DNA of 64,000 nucleotides from Bradyrhizobium sp. C9 (GTDB lineage: Bacteria > Pseudomonadota > Alphaproteobacteria > Rhizobiales > Xanthobacteraceae): positions 209,910 to 273,909 of the forward strand of contig NZ_NWTG01000010.1 of assembly GCF_002532045.1 (NCBI RefSeq). Reading direction: 5' to 3'. The notes beneath the pieces were generated by a model, which was not told the origin of the DNA, ran no database searches, and worked only from the letters and a program-made list of their open reading frames with translations. Below are positions 34,792 through 44,803 of the stretch, one piece after another. Positions within the stretch are counted from its first letter, which is position 1, and every line of letters starts with the position of its first letter. A program made the translations under genes and the position numbers.

Positions 34792-35217
34792 TCACTCACG
34801 CGGGACTTCACAGGGGGCTCCGTCAAAGCGGACGCGCGCAGCATGGATATCCGAATAGCGACGGTCGGCCCAATCGATGAGGCTCGCCATCGGGTCCAGC
34901 AAGGATTGGCCTAGCGGGGAAAGGCGATATTCAACGCTCGGCGGCTTGGTCGGAAAGACATGGCGGGTGATCAGTCCGTCGCGCTCCAGGTCGCGCAGCG
35001 TCTGGGTGAGCATGCGTTTCGAGATATCGCGGATAGCTCGGCGAAGCTCGCCGAAGCGCTGCGGTCGCGTCGCGAGCGTCATGATCATGAGAATGCTCCA
35101 CTTGTCGCCGATGCAGTCGAGCACGTCGCGCACCGGGCAATGCACAGGCTCTACAGATTGGGCGTCGTCCGATTGATATCGGCTGAAGCGCTCGATCGCG
35201 CTCAATGCGTCGCCCAT
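34792..35217 (-). CDS. HxlR family transcriptional regulator
   Basis: 141 residues. HxlR winged helix: CPVRDVLDCIGDKWSILMIMTLATRPQRFGELRRAI..ISKRMLTQTLRDLERDGLITRHVFPTKPPSVEYRLSPLGQSL. A Cys early in the domain (CPVRDV) is where several redox-sensing members (QorR, YodB, HypR) have their sensor thiol. It is divergent from the NmrA-type reductase gene with ~116 bp between, and a 19-bp inverted repeat in that gap is a candidate operator. Confidence 0.92.
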   Translation of the reverse strand: MGDALSAIERFSRYQSDDAQSVEPVHCPVRDVLDCIGDKWSILMIMTLATRPQRFGELRRAIRDISKRMLTQTLRDLERDGLITRHVFPTKPPSVEYRLSPLGQSLLDPMASLIDWADRRYSDIHAARVRFDGAPCEVPRE

Positions 35218-35275
35218 GCTGGTCCCCTTTTCCTGTCCTGGTTACAAAAAACTGCCTCCTTACGGTGCAGGCCCG

Positions 35276-35294
35276 AGGTCTCTATGTGAGACCT
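35276..35294. promoter_or_regulatory. Inverted repeat, candidate HxlR operator
   Basis: AGGTCTC - TATGT - GAGACCT, perfect 7-bp arms with a 5-bp spacer, in the gap between the divergent HxlR and NmrA-type genes and 40 bp before the latter's start. Confidence 0.6.
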
Positions 35295-35333
35295 ACCCTA
35301 GAATATAGGCCATTTAGCACCCGGAGAATACGC

Positions 35334-36206
35334 ATGTTTCTAGTCACTGGAATCACAGGAAAAGTCGGCGGCGCAGCGGCCAGGCATCTGTTGGCGCAAG
35401 GCAAGAAAGTACGCGCGCTGGTTCGCGACCGCGCCAAGGCGGCAAGCTGGGCGGAACAGGGCGTGGAACTGGTGGACGGCGACTGGAACGACACGGCTGC
35501 CATCGAGCGGGCGCTCGCGAGCGTCGACGGCGCCTATGTCATGTTGCCAGCCGTCTGGGCTCCCTCGCCGGACTTCAGGGAAGCCAAGGGCATCATCGCG
35601 AACTATGTCGAGGCGCTGGCCAAGGCCGCACCGCCGCGGGTCGTCGGGCTCTCGTCGATGGGGGCGAACAGAACCAGCGGGCTGGGGATGATCACGGCCC
35701 TGTCGTTGCTGGAGCAAGGCCTTCGCAAACTGACATCGCCGATCGCCTTCGTGCGCGCCGGCGGCTTTTTCGAAAACTTCCTTTACGGCCTGCACGTCGC
35801 CCAGGGCGGCACGCTCCCCGTCTACTACAACCCGACCAACCGGAAATCGACCATGGTCGCGACGAACGACATCGGTGCCGAGGTGGCGGCGCTGCTGGCG
35901 GGGCCGGCGTGGTCGGGGCATCGCGTCATCGAACTTGGTTCGATGATCAGTGCGGATGAAGTCGCAGCGCAACTGGGCGATGTCATGCAGCGCGAAGTCA
36001 GGGCCTTCGCCGTCCCGCGGGCCGAGTGGCCGGCGGCATTCGAGCAGTCCGGCATCCCGAAGGGCCAAACCGGACCGGCTGAAGCGGTGTTCGACGCCGT
36101 CAACGCGGGCTGGATGGACCTCGGCGTAGCGGGCACGGAGCGCGTCGCCGGCACAACGCTTCCCCGCGATGTCTTCGCGGCGGCCCAGATGGCCGCCACG
36201 ACTTAG
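35334..36206 (+). CDS. NmrA-like NAD(P)H-binding oxidoreductase (QorB-like)
   Basis: 290 residues, atypical/extended SDR. MFLVTGITGKVGGAAARHLLAQG is the NAD(P)-binding GxxGxxG, the VRALVRDRAKA arginines suggest NADPH, and VVGLSSMGANR is the S-block; the classical YxxxK is missing, as in NmrA and QorB proteins. Quinone reduction or redox sensing is plausible. A GGAG lies 10 bp before the ATG. Divergence from an HxlR regulator and a DoxX-type downstream neighbour fits an electrophile/quinone-stress unit. Confidence 0.85.
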   Translation: MFLVTGITGKVGGAAARHLLAQGKKVRALVRDRAKAASWAEQGVELVDGDWNDTAAIERALASVDGAYVMLPAVWAPSPDFREAKGIIANYVEALAKAAPPRVVGLSSMGANRTSGLGMITALSLLEQGLRKLTSPIAFVRAGGFFENFLYGLHVAQGGTLPVYYNPTNRKSTMVATNDIGAEVAALLAGPAWSGHRVIELGSMISADEVAAQLGDVMQREVRAFAVPRAEWPAAFEQSGIPKGQTGPAEAVFDAVNAGWMDLGVAGTERVAGTTLPRDVFAAAQMAATT

Positions 36207-36330
36207 GTCCGCGGATCAGCGACGAGATGCGACTTTCGGACCCCGTTCCGGAAATTCGCATCTCCTCCTGAATGAATGCGTCGTGGCCGGCCATCTCGCC
36301 GCGACGCCCTGATCAGAAAGGGATGGACAA

Positions 36331-36690
36331 ATGTCAAAGATTTCCTGGCGCCAGGTCTCGGCCTTGGCGCTTGCAGCTTTCTTCGTCGTGGGATCGCTCA
36401 GCAATATCTTCGCCCCTGGGTCAATCTACGAAGAATATCTGCGGTGGGGATACCCATACTGGTTTCACTTCGTAACCGGATCGCTCGAACTCACGACCGC
36501 CGTTCTGCTGGCGCGGGCACGGACGCGGCTGTGGGGCTCGGCGCTCGGCTGCACCGTGATGTTGGCAGCGCTCGCGACCGTCACGTTCCACGGCGAATAC
36601 GGGCACGGCGTGGCGCCGCTTGTCGTGGCAACACTATCGATAGTCGTCGGCTGGATTACCTCGTCGAAGCGGCTCCTCGGCTCGGCATGA
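36331..36690 (+). CDS. DoxX-like small membrane protein
   Basis: 119 residues with four hydrophobic helices. FVVGSLSNIFAPGSIYEEYLRWGYPYWFHFVTGSLELTTAVLL has the G.....P.....Y..WGYP.WF...TG..E motif of DoxX-like proteins (DUF4267/DoxX subgroup). ATG 36331 follows AAAGGGATGG. It is ~125 bp after the NmrA-type gene and probably belongs to the same redox-stress group. Confidence 0.85.
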   Translation: MSKISWRQVSALALAAFFVVGSLSNIFAPGSIYEEYLRWGYPYWFHFVTGSLELTTAVLLARARTRLWGSALGCTVMLAALATVTFHGEYGHGVAPLVVATLSIVVGWITSSKRLLGSA

Positions 36691-36809
36691 CTGTCGCTAC
36701 TGAAGGCCGCGGGAATGTCCGCGTGCGCGCGTTCACGGGTGACAATCTCGACATCAGGGCTTTTACACCGCCGCGTCCAAACGGCGAGGAGCCACCCCCT
36801 ATTCGCCGT

Positions 36810-37649
36810 TCAAAGGCCCGATGCGAACGCGTCGACGAGCCGATCGAAGGCGTCGGCTCTTTCCCATTGCGTAGCGTGGCCGGCGCCGTCAACCACCTGA
36901 ACCTCGCCGCGCCATAGCGTCGGCGCGGGCAGGCGTTGCAGATAGCCGAGATCGACCATCTGCTCTTCGCTGCCGTGCACGATGGCCAGCGGAATCCCGA
37001 GGCCGCGCACGATCTCGACCTCATCCGCGAAGCGGCCGGCCTGCACGCTGGCGCCGAGATAGCCGCGCGCACTGCCATCGGTGCGGCGAAAATCGCTGTC
37101 GACGAACGCGGGCTGCGGCGCATAGTCGGGCGCGAAGAGTGTTTTCAGCCAGGCTTCGATCGCGGCATCATCAGGCGCCGGCGTGAAGGTGGTGGCCGAC
37201 AGTCCCTTGAACCCGGAAAATCCCTCCGGCGTCTTGGCGATCGGCGGCGTGCCGAAAATCATCAGCCCGGCCGCCATCGGCAAAGAGGGGGCTGCGTTGA
37301 GCACAGCATGTCCACCGAGGCTCCAGCCCACCACCACGGCGTCCTTCAGGCCGAGCTCCTTTGCGGCCGCCGCGATGCAGCCGGCATAGCCTGCACCCGA
37401 ATAACCGTGCTCCGGATCGGGCGCAGGCGACGAGTTGCCATGGCCGGGAAGGTCGATCGAGATCAGCCGGTATTTGGTGCCAAGCGGCCCCTGGAGTTGC
37501 TTCTGCCAAATCCGCGATGACGACGAATTGCCGTGGACGAGCAGGATGTCGCGGCCGGTGCCCGCGCTCTCGAAGCCCGCGATCGTCTGCTCACCGAACT
37601 GGAGCTTGAACGGACGCAGGGTCGGCCCCGGAAAGATCTCTTCGCTCAT
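36810..37649 (-). CDS. Alpha/beta hydrolase
   Basis: 279 residues. ILLVHGNSSSSRIWQKQL is the oxyanion-hole region, DLPGHGNSS follows, and VVGWSLGGHAVLNAAP bears the nucleophile elbow Ser (GWSLGG). The catalytic Asp/Glu is probably near VHGSEEQMVD and the His in DGAGHATQWERADAFD. Substrate unknown. It lies downstream of boxB on the same strand but is separated by a bidirectional terminator-like hairpin, so probably a separate unit. Confidence 0.87.
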   Translation of the reverse strand: MSEEIFPGPTLRPFKLQFGEQTIAGFESAGTGRDILLVHGNSSSSRIWQKQLQGPLGTKYRLISIDLPGHGNSSPAPDPEHGYSGAGYAGCIAAAAKELGLKDAVVVGWSLGGHAVLNAAPSLPMAAGLMIFGTPPIAKTPEGFSGFKGLSATTFTPAPDDAAIEAWLKTLFAPDYAPQPAFVDSDFRRTDGSARGYLGASVQAGRFADEVEIVRGLGIPLAIVHGSEEQMVDLGYLQRLPAPTLWRGEVQVVDGAGHATQWERADAFDRLVDAFASGL

Positions 37650-37760
37650 GATGGCCCCGCATGTGTTGAATCTGCCTGATCTCCGCGCGAAGGCATCGCG
37701 CTTGTCAAGCCGGGAAACCCCAAGGCTTCATCGCGCGCGCGAACGCACGTCTCAACAAAG

Positions 37761-37799
37761 AAAAGGGGCAAGCCAGGACCTTCTCGGCTTACCCCTTTT
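37761..37799. terminator. Bidirectional hairpin terminator after boxB
   Basis: AAAAGGGG-C-AAGCC pairs with GGCTT-A-CCCCTTTT over ~13 bp with an 11-base loop; the arms end in an A-run on one side and a T-run on the other, so it can work in both directions. It lies 38 bp past the boxB stop. Confidence 0.8.
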
Positions 37800-37836
37800 C
37801 GGCCCCTCCGGGAGGAGAGGAACTGCTGGCAGAAAC

Positions 37837-39288
<1,452 letters not shown>

Positions 39289-39300
39289 GGCCGTGCTCCC

Positions 39301-40989
39301 TTAAACTCGCGTCATGTCGAATTGCGCCTTCTGGCCGGTGCCGTAGCGGCGCAGCGCGCCGTCTTCACCGACCGCGTTGGGCCGCTGGAAGATCCAGTTC
39401 TGCCACGCGGTGAGGCGCGAGAAGATCTTCGATTCCATCGTCTCGGGACCGACGAAGCGCAGATTGGCTTCCATGCCGGTGAGACCGTCGGGCGAGAAGG
39501 AAGTGCGCTCCTCGAAGAACACGCGGACCTCGTCGTCCCAGTCGATGTCGTCGAGCGCGAAGGTGACGAGGCCGAGCTCCTCGGCCTCCTCCGCATCGAG
39601 CGCCTTGCCGATCGCGCCTTGCGCGCGCTCCAGATCCATCGGGTCGGCCTGGAAGCGCGATTGCAGCCGGGTCAGGCCATGGCTCATCGGATATGGCCCG
39701 AAATTCATCGCAGTCAGTTCGATCGCCGGCGGCGGGCGGTTGTCGCCCTGCTTCTGGCCGATCAGCATGTAAGAGCGGTCGGCGGCGAACACGAGCTCGG
39801 CGAGCGTGCCGACAAAGCATGAGCCGGGCTCGACCAGCGTCACCAGCGTGCGCGAGGTGACGTCGATGCGCTTGAGCACGCGCTTCCAGTAATGCCTGAC
39901 CTCGTTGACCAGCCAGTGCGCCTTGTTGGCCTCCAGGAACGCGTCATAGGACACGACATTGGCGCGGTCGCCATGGCTCTTGAACACCAGCATCGCGATC
40001 TCGAGCTCGTTGATGCGCAGATGCAGGATCGCATCGTCGAGTTCGCGGGCCACCTGCAGCGGCCAGAACGCAGCACCCTGCCCGATCATGCCGTCGATGT
40101 CGGCGGGGCTTGCGGCTTCCGGCGCCTTGATCGAGATGGTGGCGATGCGCGCCGCGCGATCGATGTCGACGCTGACGAAGCCGTAGCGGATCGCGCTGTC
40201 GTCGATGGTGCGCGTCAGCGGCGCCAGCGCGATGCCACGGCCCTCGCCGTTGCGCTTCGACTTCGCGGCGAATTCCTTGACGCGCTCGGCCAGCTTGCCC
40301 TCGAGCTTGGAATTCGGCGCGATCTCGTCGACCAGCCGCCACTGCACCGCGCGCTTGCCCTTGATGCCTTCCTCGATGGTGCAGAAGAAATCGGCGTGGT
40401 CGCGGCGCACCTTGCGCTTGTCGACGACGCGCGTGAGGCCGCCGGTGCCCGGCAGCACCGCGAGCAGCGGCACTTCCGGCAACGCGACTGCGGCGGCGCC
40501 GTCGTCGGCCATCATGATGTGGTCGGTCGCGAGCGCCAGCTCATAGCCGCCGCCGGCCGCGGTGCCGTTGACGACGGTGATGAAGCTCTGGCCGGAATTC
40601 TCGCTGGAATCCTCGAGGCCATTGCGGGTCTCGTTGGTGAACTTGCAGAAGTTGACCTTGTGCGCGTGGGTCGAGCCCGCCAGCATCCGGATGTTGGCGC
40701 CGGCGCAGAACACGCGGTTCTTGCCCGAGCGCATCACCACGACCTTCACCTCGGGATGCTCGAAGCGCAGCCGCTGCACGGCGTCGGCAAGCTCGATGTC
40801 GACGCCGAGATCGTAGGAGTTGAGCTTGAGCTGATAGCCCTCGAACAGGCCGGCGTTCTCGTCGACGTCCATGGTCAGCGTCGCGACGTCGCCGGCGATG
40901 TCGAGCTTCCAGTGCCGGTAGCGCGACGGGTTGGTCTGGAAGTCGATGTACTTCGCCCCGCCTGCAAGGACGCGATCGTCACCAGCCAT
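39301..40989 (-). CDS. boxC: 2,3-epoxybenzoyl-CoA dihydrolase BoxC
   Basis: 562 residues, a double-crotonase-fold enzyme that hydrolyses and opens the 2,3-epoxybenzoyl-CoA ring to 3,4-dehydroadipyl-CoA semialdehyde and formate. The N-terminal crotonase half has VVMRSGKNRVFCAGANIRMLAGSTHAHKVNFCKFTNETRNG and VVNGTAAGGGYELALATDHIMMADDG with the oxyanion-hole GGG. The C-terminal half contains the family's second domain (VEPGSCFVGTLAELVFAADRSYMLIG). It is the first gene of boxCB. Upstream is a TGCA-N6-TGCA operator and inverted repeat. Confidence 0.96.
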   Translation of the reverse strand: MAGDDRVLAGGAKYIDFQTNPSRYRHWKLDIAGDVATLTMDVDENAGLFEGYQLKLNSYDLGVDIELADAVQRLRFEHPEVKVVVMRSGKNRVFCAGANIRMLAGSTHAHKVNFCKFTNETRNGLEDSSENSGQSFITVVNGTAAGGGYELALATDHIMMADDGAAAVALPEVPLLAVLPGTGGLTRVVDKRKVRRDHADFFCTIEEGIKGKRAVQWRLVDEIAPNSKLEGKLAERVKEFAAKSKRNGEGRGIALAPLTRTIDDSAIRYGFVSVDIDRAARIATISIKAPEAASPADIDGMIGQGAAFWPLQVARELDDAILHLRINELEIAMLVFKSHGDRANVVSYDAFLEANKAHWLVNEVRHYWKRVLKRIDVTSRTLVTLVEPGSCFVGTLAELVFAADRSYMLIGQKQGDNRPPPAIELTAMNFGPYPMSHGLTRLQSRFQADPMDLERAQGAIGKALDAEEAEELGLVTFALDDIDWDDEVRVFFEERTSFSPDGLTGMEANLRFVGPETMESKIFSRLTAWQNWIFQRPNAVGEDGALRRYGTGQKAQFDMTRV

Positions 40990-41039
40990 GGGCCACCCTT
41001 ATCTGTTGTTCGTTTGAAGGTTCGTTGTCGAGGTCTTCA

Positions 41040-41099
41040 TGCAAAATAGTGCATGTTTTTGATCTCGTCTAGTTCAAAACGCAAAAACATGCATTTTGT
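41040..41099. promoter_or_regulatory. Probable BoxR operator region before boxC
   Basis: TGCA-AAATAG-TGCA at 41040-41053 and a variant CGCA-AAAACA-TGCA at 41080-41093. In addition CAAAATAGTGCATGTTTTT (41042-41060) is nearly the inverse of AAAAACATGCATTTTG (41084-41099), differing by a 3-base insertion. TGCA-N6-TGCA resembles the BzdR/BoxR operator as I recall it. It lies 50-110 bp upstream of boxC. Confidence 0.7.
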
Positions 41100-41153
41100 T
41101 TCATGTTCGGGAATTCGCCCATTAGGCCAATGGCCTGGCACCGGCACCAAAAG

Positions 41154-41963
41154 TCAGGCCGCCAGCGCCGGGTCGTCGCGCAGCGCCGCTTTGGCGAATT
41201 CGGTGACCGCGTCCAGGGTCACCGCGGGCGCCTCGCGATGCGGCGAATGGCCGGCACCTGGGATGGCCGCGACGTCGACCGGGCAGTAGCACTCGTCCTG
41301 GGCGATCTCGACCTGGCGCATCGTGCCGTATTGATCCTCCGCGCCCTGCACGATCAGCACGGGCACACGGATATAGGCGAGATACTCCGAGATATCCCAG
41401 TCGCGGAATGCCGGATCGAGCCAGGCGTCGTTCCAGCCGCGGAAGGTATTGTCGACATCCTTGTGCCAGCGCGTCAGTTTCTCTTTCAGATTGGTGGTCT
41501 CATACGCCGTCTTGATCTCGGCGATCGACTTCACCGAGATGTCCTCAACGATGAAGTGCGGCGCGAGCAGCGCCAGGCCATGCAGGCGATGATCCTGATG
41601 CGCGCCGGCATAGATCGCCGCGATCGACGCGCCGTCGGAGTGGCCGACCAAGAGGCCGCGGCGGAAGCCGATCCGGTCGAGCAGCTTCGGCAGCACGTCG
41701 AGCGCTTCGCGATGCATGTAGTCGACTGGGCGCGGCAGCTTCGCCGGCGACGAAGCGCCATAGCCCGCGCGCGAATAGGCAAACACGCCGGCGCCGGTCG
41801 CCGCTTGCAGCTTGTCAGGGAAGTCGCCCCACAGCCCGACGCAGCCGAGACCTTCATGCAGCATCACGAGGGTCGGCGCCGTCTCGGGTGACGGACCGAT
41901 CATCCGGTATTCGAGATCGGTGCCGTCGATGCTGAGGAAGCCTGTGGGGTTTAGGTTTTGCAT
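41154..41963 (-). CDS. Alpha/beta hydrolase in the box cluster
   Basis: 269 residues. LVMLHEGLGCVGLWGDFP forms the oxyanion region (HE rather than HG), GHSDGASIAAIYA the nucleophile elbow (Ser in GHSDG) and GAGHSPHREAP the catalytic His. Such hydrolases commonly accompany box genes. It could act on a CoA thioester or lactone intermediate. I start at the ATG at 41963: the in-frame extension would translate a dispersed repeat (giving 'VPAFAGTT'). It lies between bclA and boxC on the same strand, but the repeat and a 165-bp regulatory region set it apart. Confidence 0.85.
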   Translation of the reverse strand: MQNLNPTGFLSIDGTDLEYRMIGPSPETAPTLVMLHEGLGCVGLWGDFPDKLQAATGAGVFAYSRAGYGASSPAKLPRPVDYMHREALDVLPKLLDRIGFRRGLLVGHSDGASIAAIYAGAHQDHRLHGLALLAPHFIVEDISVKSIAEIKTAYETTNLKEKLTRWHKDVDNTFRGWNDAWLDPAFRDWDISEYLAYIRVPVLIVQGAEDQYGTMRQVEIAQDECYCPVDVAAIPGAGHSPHREAPAVTLDAVTEFAKAALRDDPALAA

Positions 41964-41982
41964 GATCGCATCTTCCTCACTC

Positions 41983-42122
41983 GTCGTCCCGGCGAAGGCC
42001 GGGACCCATAACCACAGGCGATAGTTGTTACGCAAAAGCCGTTGAACAGCGTCTCTCAAAACGAAGGCCGCGGCGTATGGGTCCCGGCCCCCGTGCGCAA
42101 TTGCGCACTAGGCTGGGACGAC
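41983..42122. repeat. Modular palindromic repeat, family A, copy 3 (mixed arms)
   Basis: Left arm is the GGCGAAGGCC type; right arm has the same outer GGGACGAC and inner TATGGGTCCC but contains CGTGCGCAATTGCGCA in the middle. The outer and inner modules are constant and the central module differs. It lies between bclA and the alpha/beta hydrolase. Confidence 0.85.
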
Positions 42123-42133
42123 GCCTGGAAACA

Positions 42134-43666
42134 CTACTGCGCACCGTCGCGCAACTTGAACCGCTGGATCTTGCCGGTCGCGGTCTTCGGCAGATTGTCG
42201 ACCACATCGATCCAGCGCGGATATTTCCACGGCCCGATCTTCTGCTTGACGTGCTCCTTCAGCGCTTCATGCAGACCGTCGGCCGAGCTCTCGGGCCGCA
42301 GCACCACATAGGCCTTCGGCTTCAAGAGCCCTTCCGGATCGGCCTCCGGCACGACCGCCGCTTCCAGCACCGCGGGATGGGTGATCAGCGCGCTCTCGAC
42401 CTCGAACGGCGAGACCCAGATGCCGGACACCTTGAACATGTCGTCGGCGCGGCCACAGAAGGTGTAACGGCCGTCAGCATCGCGCGTGTACTTGTCGCCG
42501 GTGCGGGTCCACGCCCCTTCGAAAGTGGCGCGGCTCTTGGCGCGCTGATTCCAGTAGCTCTCGCCGGCCGAGGGCGCATCGACCAGCAGTTCGCCGACCT
42601 CACCGTCCGCAACGTCGGCCCCGAGCTCGTTGACCAGCCGCACCTTGTAGCCCGGCACCGGACGCCCCGAGGAGCCGTATTTGATGTCGCCGGGCGCATT
42701 GGACAGGAAGATGTGCAGCAGCTCGGTCGAACCGACGCCGTCGAGGATGTCGACGCCGAACCGCGCGCGCCAGGCATTGCCAACCGATTCCGGCAGCGCC
42801 TCGCCGGCCGAGGTGCAGACCCGCAGGCGGTCGCCGCCGGACTGCGCCTTGGTCGCCTCGTCGTTCAGCATCGCCGCGAACAGGGTCGGCACGCCGAAGA
42901 AGATGCTGGGATGATATTTGTTCAGCAGCGCGAACATCACCGCCGGCGTCGGACGCTCCGAATTCAGGATGGTCGTTGCGCCGACCGACATCGGGAAGGT
43001 CAGCGCATTGCCGAGCCCATAGGCGAAGAACAGCTTTGCCGCCGACAGCCCGACGTCATCCTCGCGGATCCCCAGCACCTGCTTCGCATAAGTCTCCGCC
43101 GTCGCCGCCAGATTGGAATGCAGATGGCGCACGCCCTTCGGCATGCCGGTCGAGCCCGACGAATAGAGCCAGAACGCCGGCTCATCGGCATGGGTCGGCG
43201 CGGTCGCGAACACGTCGCCCTCGCGCGCGATCTCGTCCGACAGTCTCTTGTGGCCGTGCGCATCCTTGCCGGAGACCACGACATGCTCGAGGTCGGGCAT
43301 GCGCGCGATGATGTCCTTGACGACCGGCAGCAGCGTTTCGGAGACGAACAGCACGCGCGCGCGACAGTCGCCAAGGATGTAGGCGTATTGCTCCGCGGTC
43401 AGCAGCGTGTTGAGCGGCACCGGCACCACGCCGGCTCGGATCGCGCCGAGAAACACGATCGGGAAGTCGACCGTATCGAGCATGATCATGGCGACCCGCT
43501 CCTCGCGGCGGACGCCGAGCCGGCGCAGCATGTTGCCGACCCGCCGGGTCTGCTGCTGCAACTGGCCATAGGTGATTTGCGAGACCGTATCGTCGAACAC
43601 GACCTTGGCGCCGCGGCCCTCGTCGACATTGCGGTCGAGCAGCCAGGTGACTGCATTGTAGGTCAT
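42134..43666 (-). CDS. bclA: Benzoate-CoA ligase
   Basis: 510 residues, ANL superfamily. It activates benzoate to benzoyl-CoA for the box pathway. AMP-binding P-loop YSSGSTGMPKG (168-178), LDGVGSTELLHIFLSNAPGDIKYGSSGRPVPGYKVRLVNE (benzoate-ligase-like), the hinge RADDMFKVSGIWVSPFEVE and the C-terminal catalytic Lys in PKTATGKIQRFKL are all seen. The start at MTYNAV has GAGGAG upstream. It is divergent from boxR across ~166 bp containing an AT-rich palindrome GAATTATAATTC (43720-43731). Confidence 0.95.
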   Translation of the reverse strand: MTYNAVTWLLDRNVDEGRGAKVVFDDTVSQITYGQLQQQTRRVGNMLRRLGVRREERVAMIMLDTVDFPIVFLGAIRAGVVPVPLNTLLTAEQYAYILGDCRARVLFVSETLLPVVKDIIARMPDLEHVVVSGKDAHGHKRLSDEIAREGDVFATAPTHADEPAFWLYSSGSTGMPKGVRHLHSNLAATAETYAKQVLGIREDDVGLSAAKLFFAYGLGNALTFPMSVGATTILNSERPTPAVMFALLNKYHPSIFFGVPTLFAAMLNDEATKAQSGGDRLRVCTSAGEALPESVGNAWRARFGVDILDGVGSTELLHIFLSNAPGDIKYGSSGRPVPGYKVRLVNELGADVADGEVGELLVDAPSAGESYWNQRAKSRATFEGAWTRTGDKYTRDADGRYTFCGRADDMFKVSGIWVSPFEVESALITHPAVLEAAVVPEADPEGLLKPKAYVVLRPESSADGLHEALKEHVKQKIGPWKYPRWIDVVDNLPKTATGKIQRFKLRDGAQ

Positions 43667-43832
43667 GGCCCGCTCCTCAGGCACAGGCGCGACGCGCCTG
43701 CCCTCTCCCGTCAATTTAAGAATTATAATTCATACAAAGCCACCAGATTGGCTTGCTGTCAATCCTCATCGGCACTATGTTTCCTAGACCATTGGACCTG
43801 ATTCAGTCAGGACCGCGCGTCGCACGGGGATC

Positions 43833-44741
43833 ATGACCGAAGCCAACGATCCGGAAACCGACTTCCTCGAACAGCTCGGGCAGCGGGTGCGCACCATGCG
43901 CGCGCTCCGCGGCATGTCGCGCAAGGTGCTCGCCAAGGTCTCCGGCATTTCCGAACGCTACATCGCCCAGCTCGAAAGCGGCAAAGGCAATGTCTCGATC
44001 GTGCTGCTGCGCCGTGTCGCAGGCGCGATGGGCGCGCATCTCGAGGACCTGATCCCCTCGAGCGAGCCGATCCCGGATTGGGCCGTGATCCGCGACCTGC
44101 TCCGCAAGGCGTCGCCGAACCAGATCGCGCAGGCCAGGGACATGCTCGCCGGCAGCAGCCCGCTGGCGCCGCGCGGCGCCTCGTTCTCCGGCATCGCGCT
44201 GATCGGCCTGCGCGGCGCCGGCAAGACCACGCTCGGGCGGATGCTGGCGAAGAAGATCGGCTGGAGCTTCGTCGAGCTCAATAAGGAGATCGAGGCGCAG
44301 AACGGCCTCTCGGTCGCCGAGATCATCGCGCTATACGGCCAGGAAGGCTTCCGCCGCATGGAGCAGGCCGCACTGACGCAATTGCTCGCGCGCAAGGAAT
44401 TGATGGTGCTCGCGACCGGCGGCGGCATCGTCTCCGAGGCGCTGACCTTCGACCTGATCCTGTCGTCATTCTACACGATCTGGTTGAAGGCCGAGCCGGA
44501 AGAGCACATGGCCCGCGTCCGCCGCCAGGGCGATCTGCGGCCGATGGCCGACGACCGCTCGGCGATGGCCGAACTGCGCAACATCCTGGTCAGCCGCGAA
44601 CCGCTCTATGCGCGCGCATCCGCGGTGGTCGACACAGCAGGGCTTTCGGTCGATGCGGCCGCGGCGCGGCTGATCGATTCCGTGCGGCCGGTGCTGCAGA
44701 ACGAAGCGCGCTCGTTCGGCTTGCGCAGCGTGGCGCTTTAG
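43833..44741 (+). CDS. boxR: Transcriptional regulator BoxR/BzdR type (XRE HTH fused to shikimate-kinase-like domain)
   Basis: 302 residues. Residues ~16-71 form an XRE HTH (LGQRVRTMRALRGMSRKVLAKVSGISERYIAQLESGKGNVSIVLLRRVA). After a linker comes a shikimate-kinase-like domain with P-loop GLRGAGKTT (125-133), DxD-like ELNKEIE and LATGGGIVSE. In BzdR/BoxR this domain binds benzoyl-CoA and relieves repression. It is divergent from bclA and presumably acts at the boxC upstream site. The architecture is diagnostic. Confidence 0.96.
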   Translation: MTEANDPETDFLEQLGQRVRTMRALRGMSRKVLAKVSGISERYIAQLESGKGNVSIVLLRRVAGAMGAHLEDLIPSSEPIPDWAVIRDLLRKASPNQIAQARDMLAGSSPLAPRGASFSGIALIGLRGAGKTTLGRMLAKKIGWSFVELNKEIEAQNGLSVAEIIALYGQEGFRRMEQAALTQLLARKELMVLATGGGIVSEALTFDLILSSFYTIWLKAEPEEHMARVRRQGDLRPMADDRSAMAELRNILVSREPLYARASAVVDTAGLSVDAAAARLIDSVRPVLQNEARSFGLRSVAL

Positions 44742-44803
44742 GCGCGCTGGAGCCACGACCCGTATCGATTGCTTCGCAAGCGACTTTCAGCGAATAATCG
44801 CGC

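Noticed and set aside
41964..42059. N-terminal extension of the box-cluster hydrolase ending in WLWVPAFAGTT
   Set aside because: It translates a family A repeat; such 'VPAFAGTT' peptides are known artefacts. Start set at 41963.
43683..43700. CAGGCGC-GAC-GCGCCTG inverted repeat in the bclA leader as a BoxR site
   Set aside because: It lacks TGCA half-sites and lies in the predicted 5' untranslated region; more likely chance GC symmetry or an RNA hairpin.
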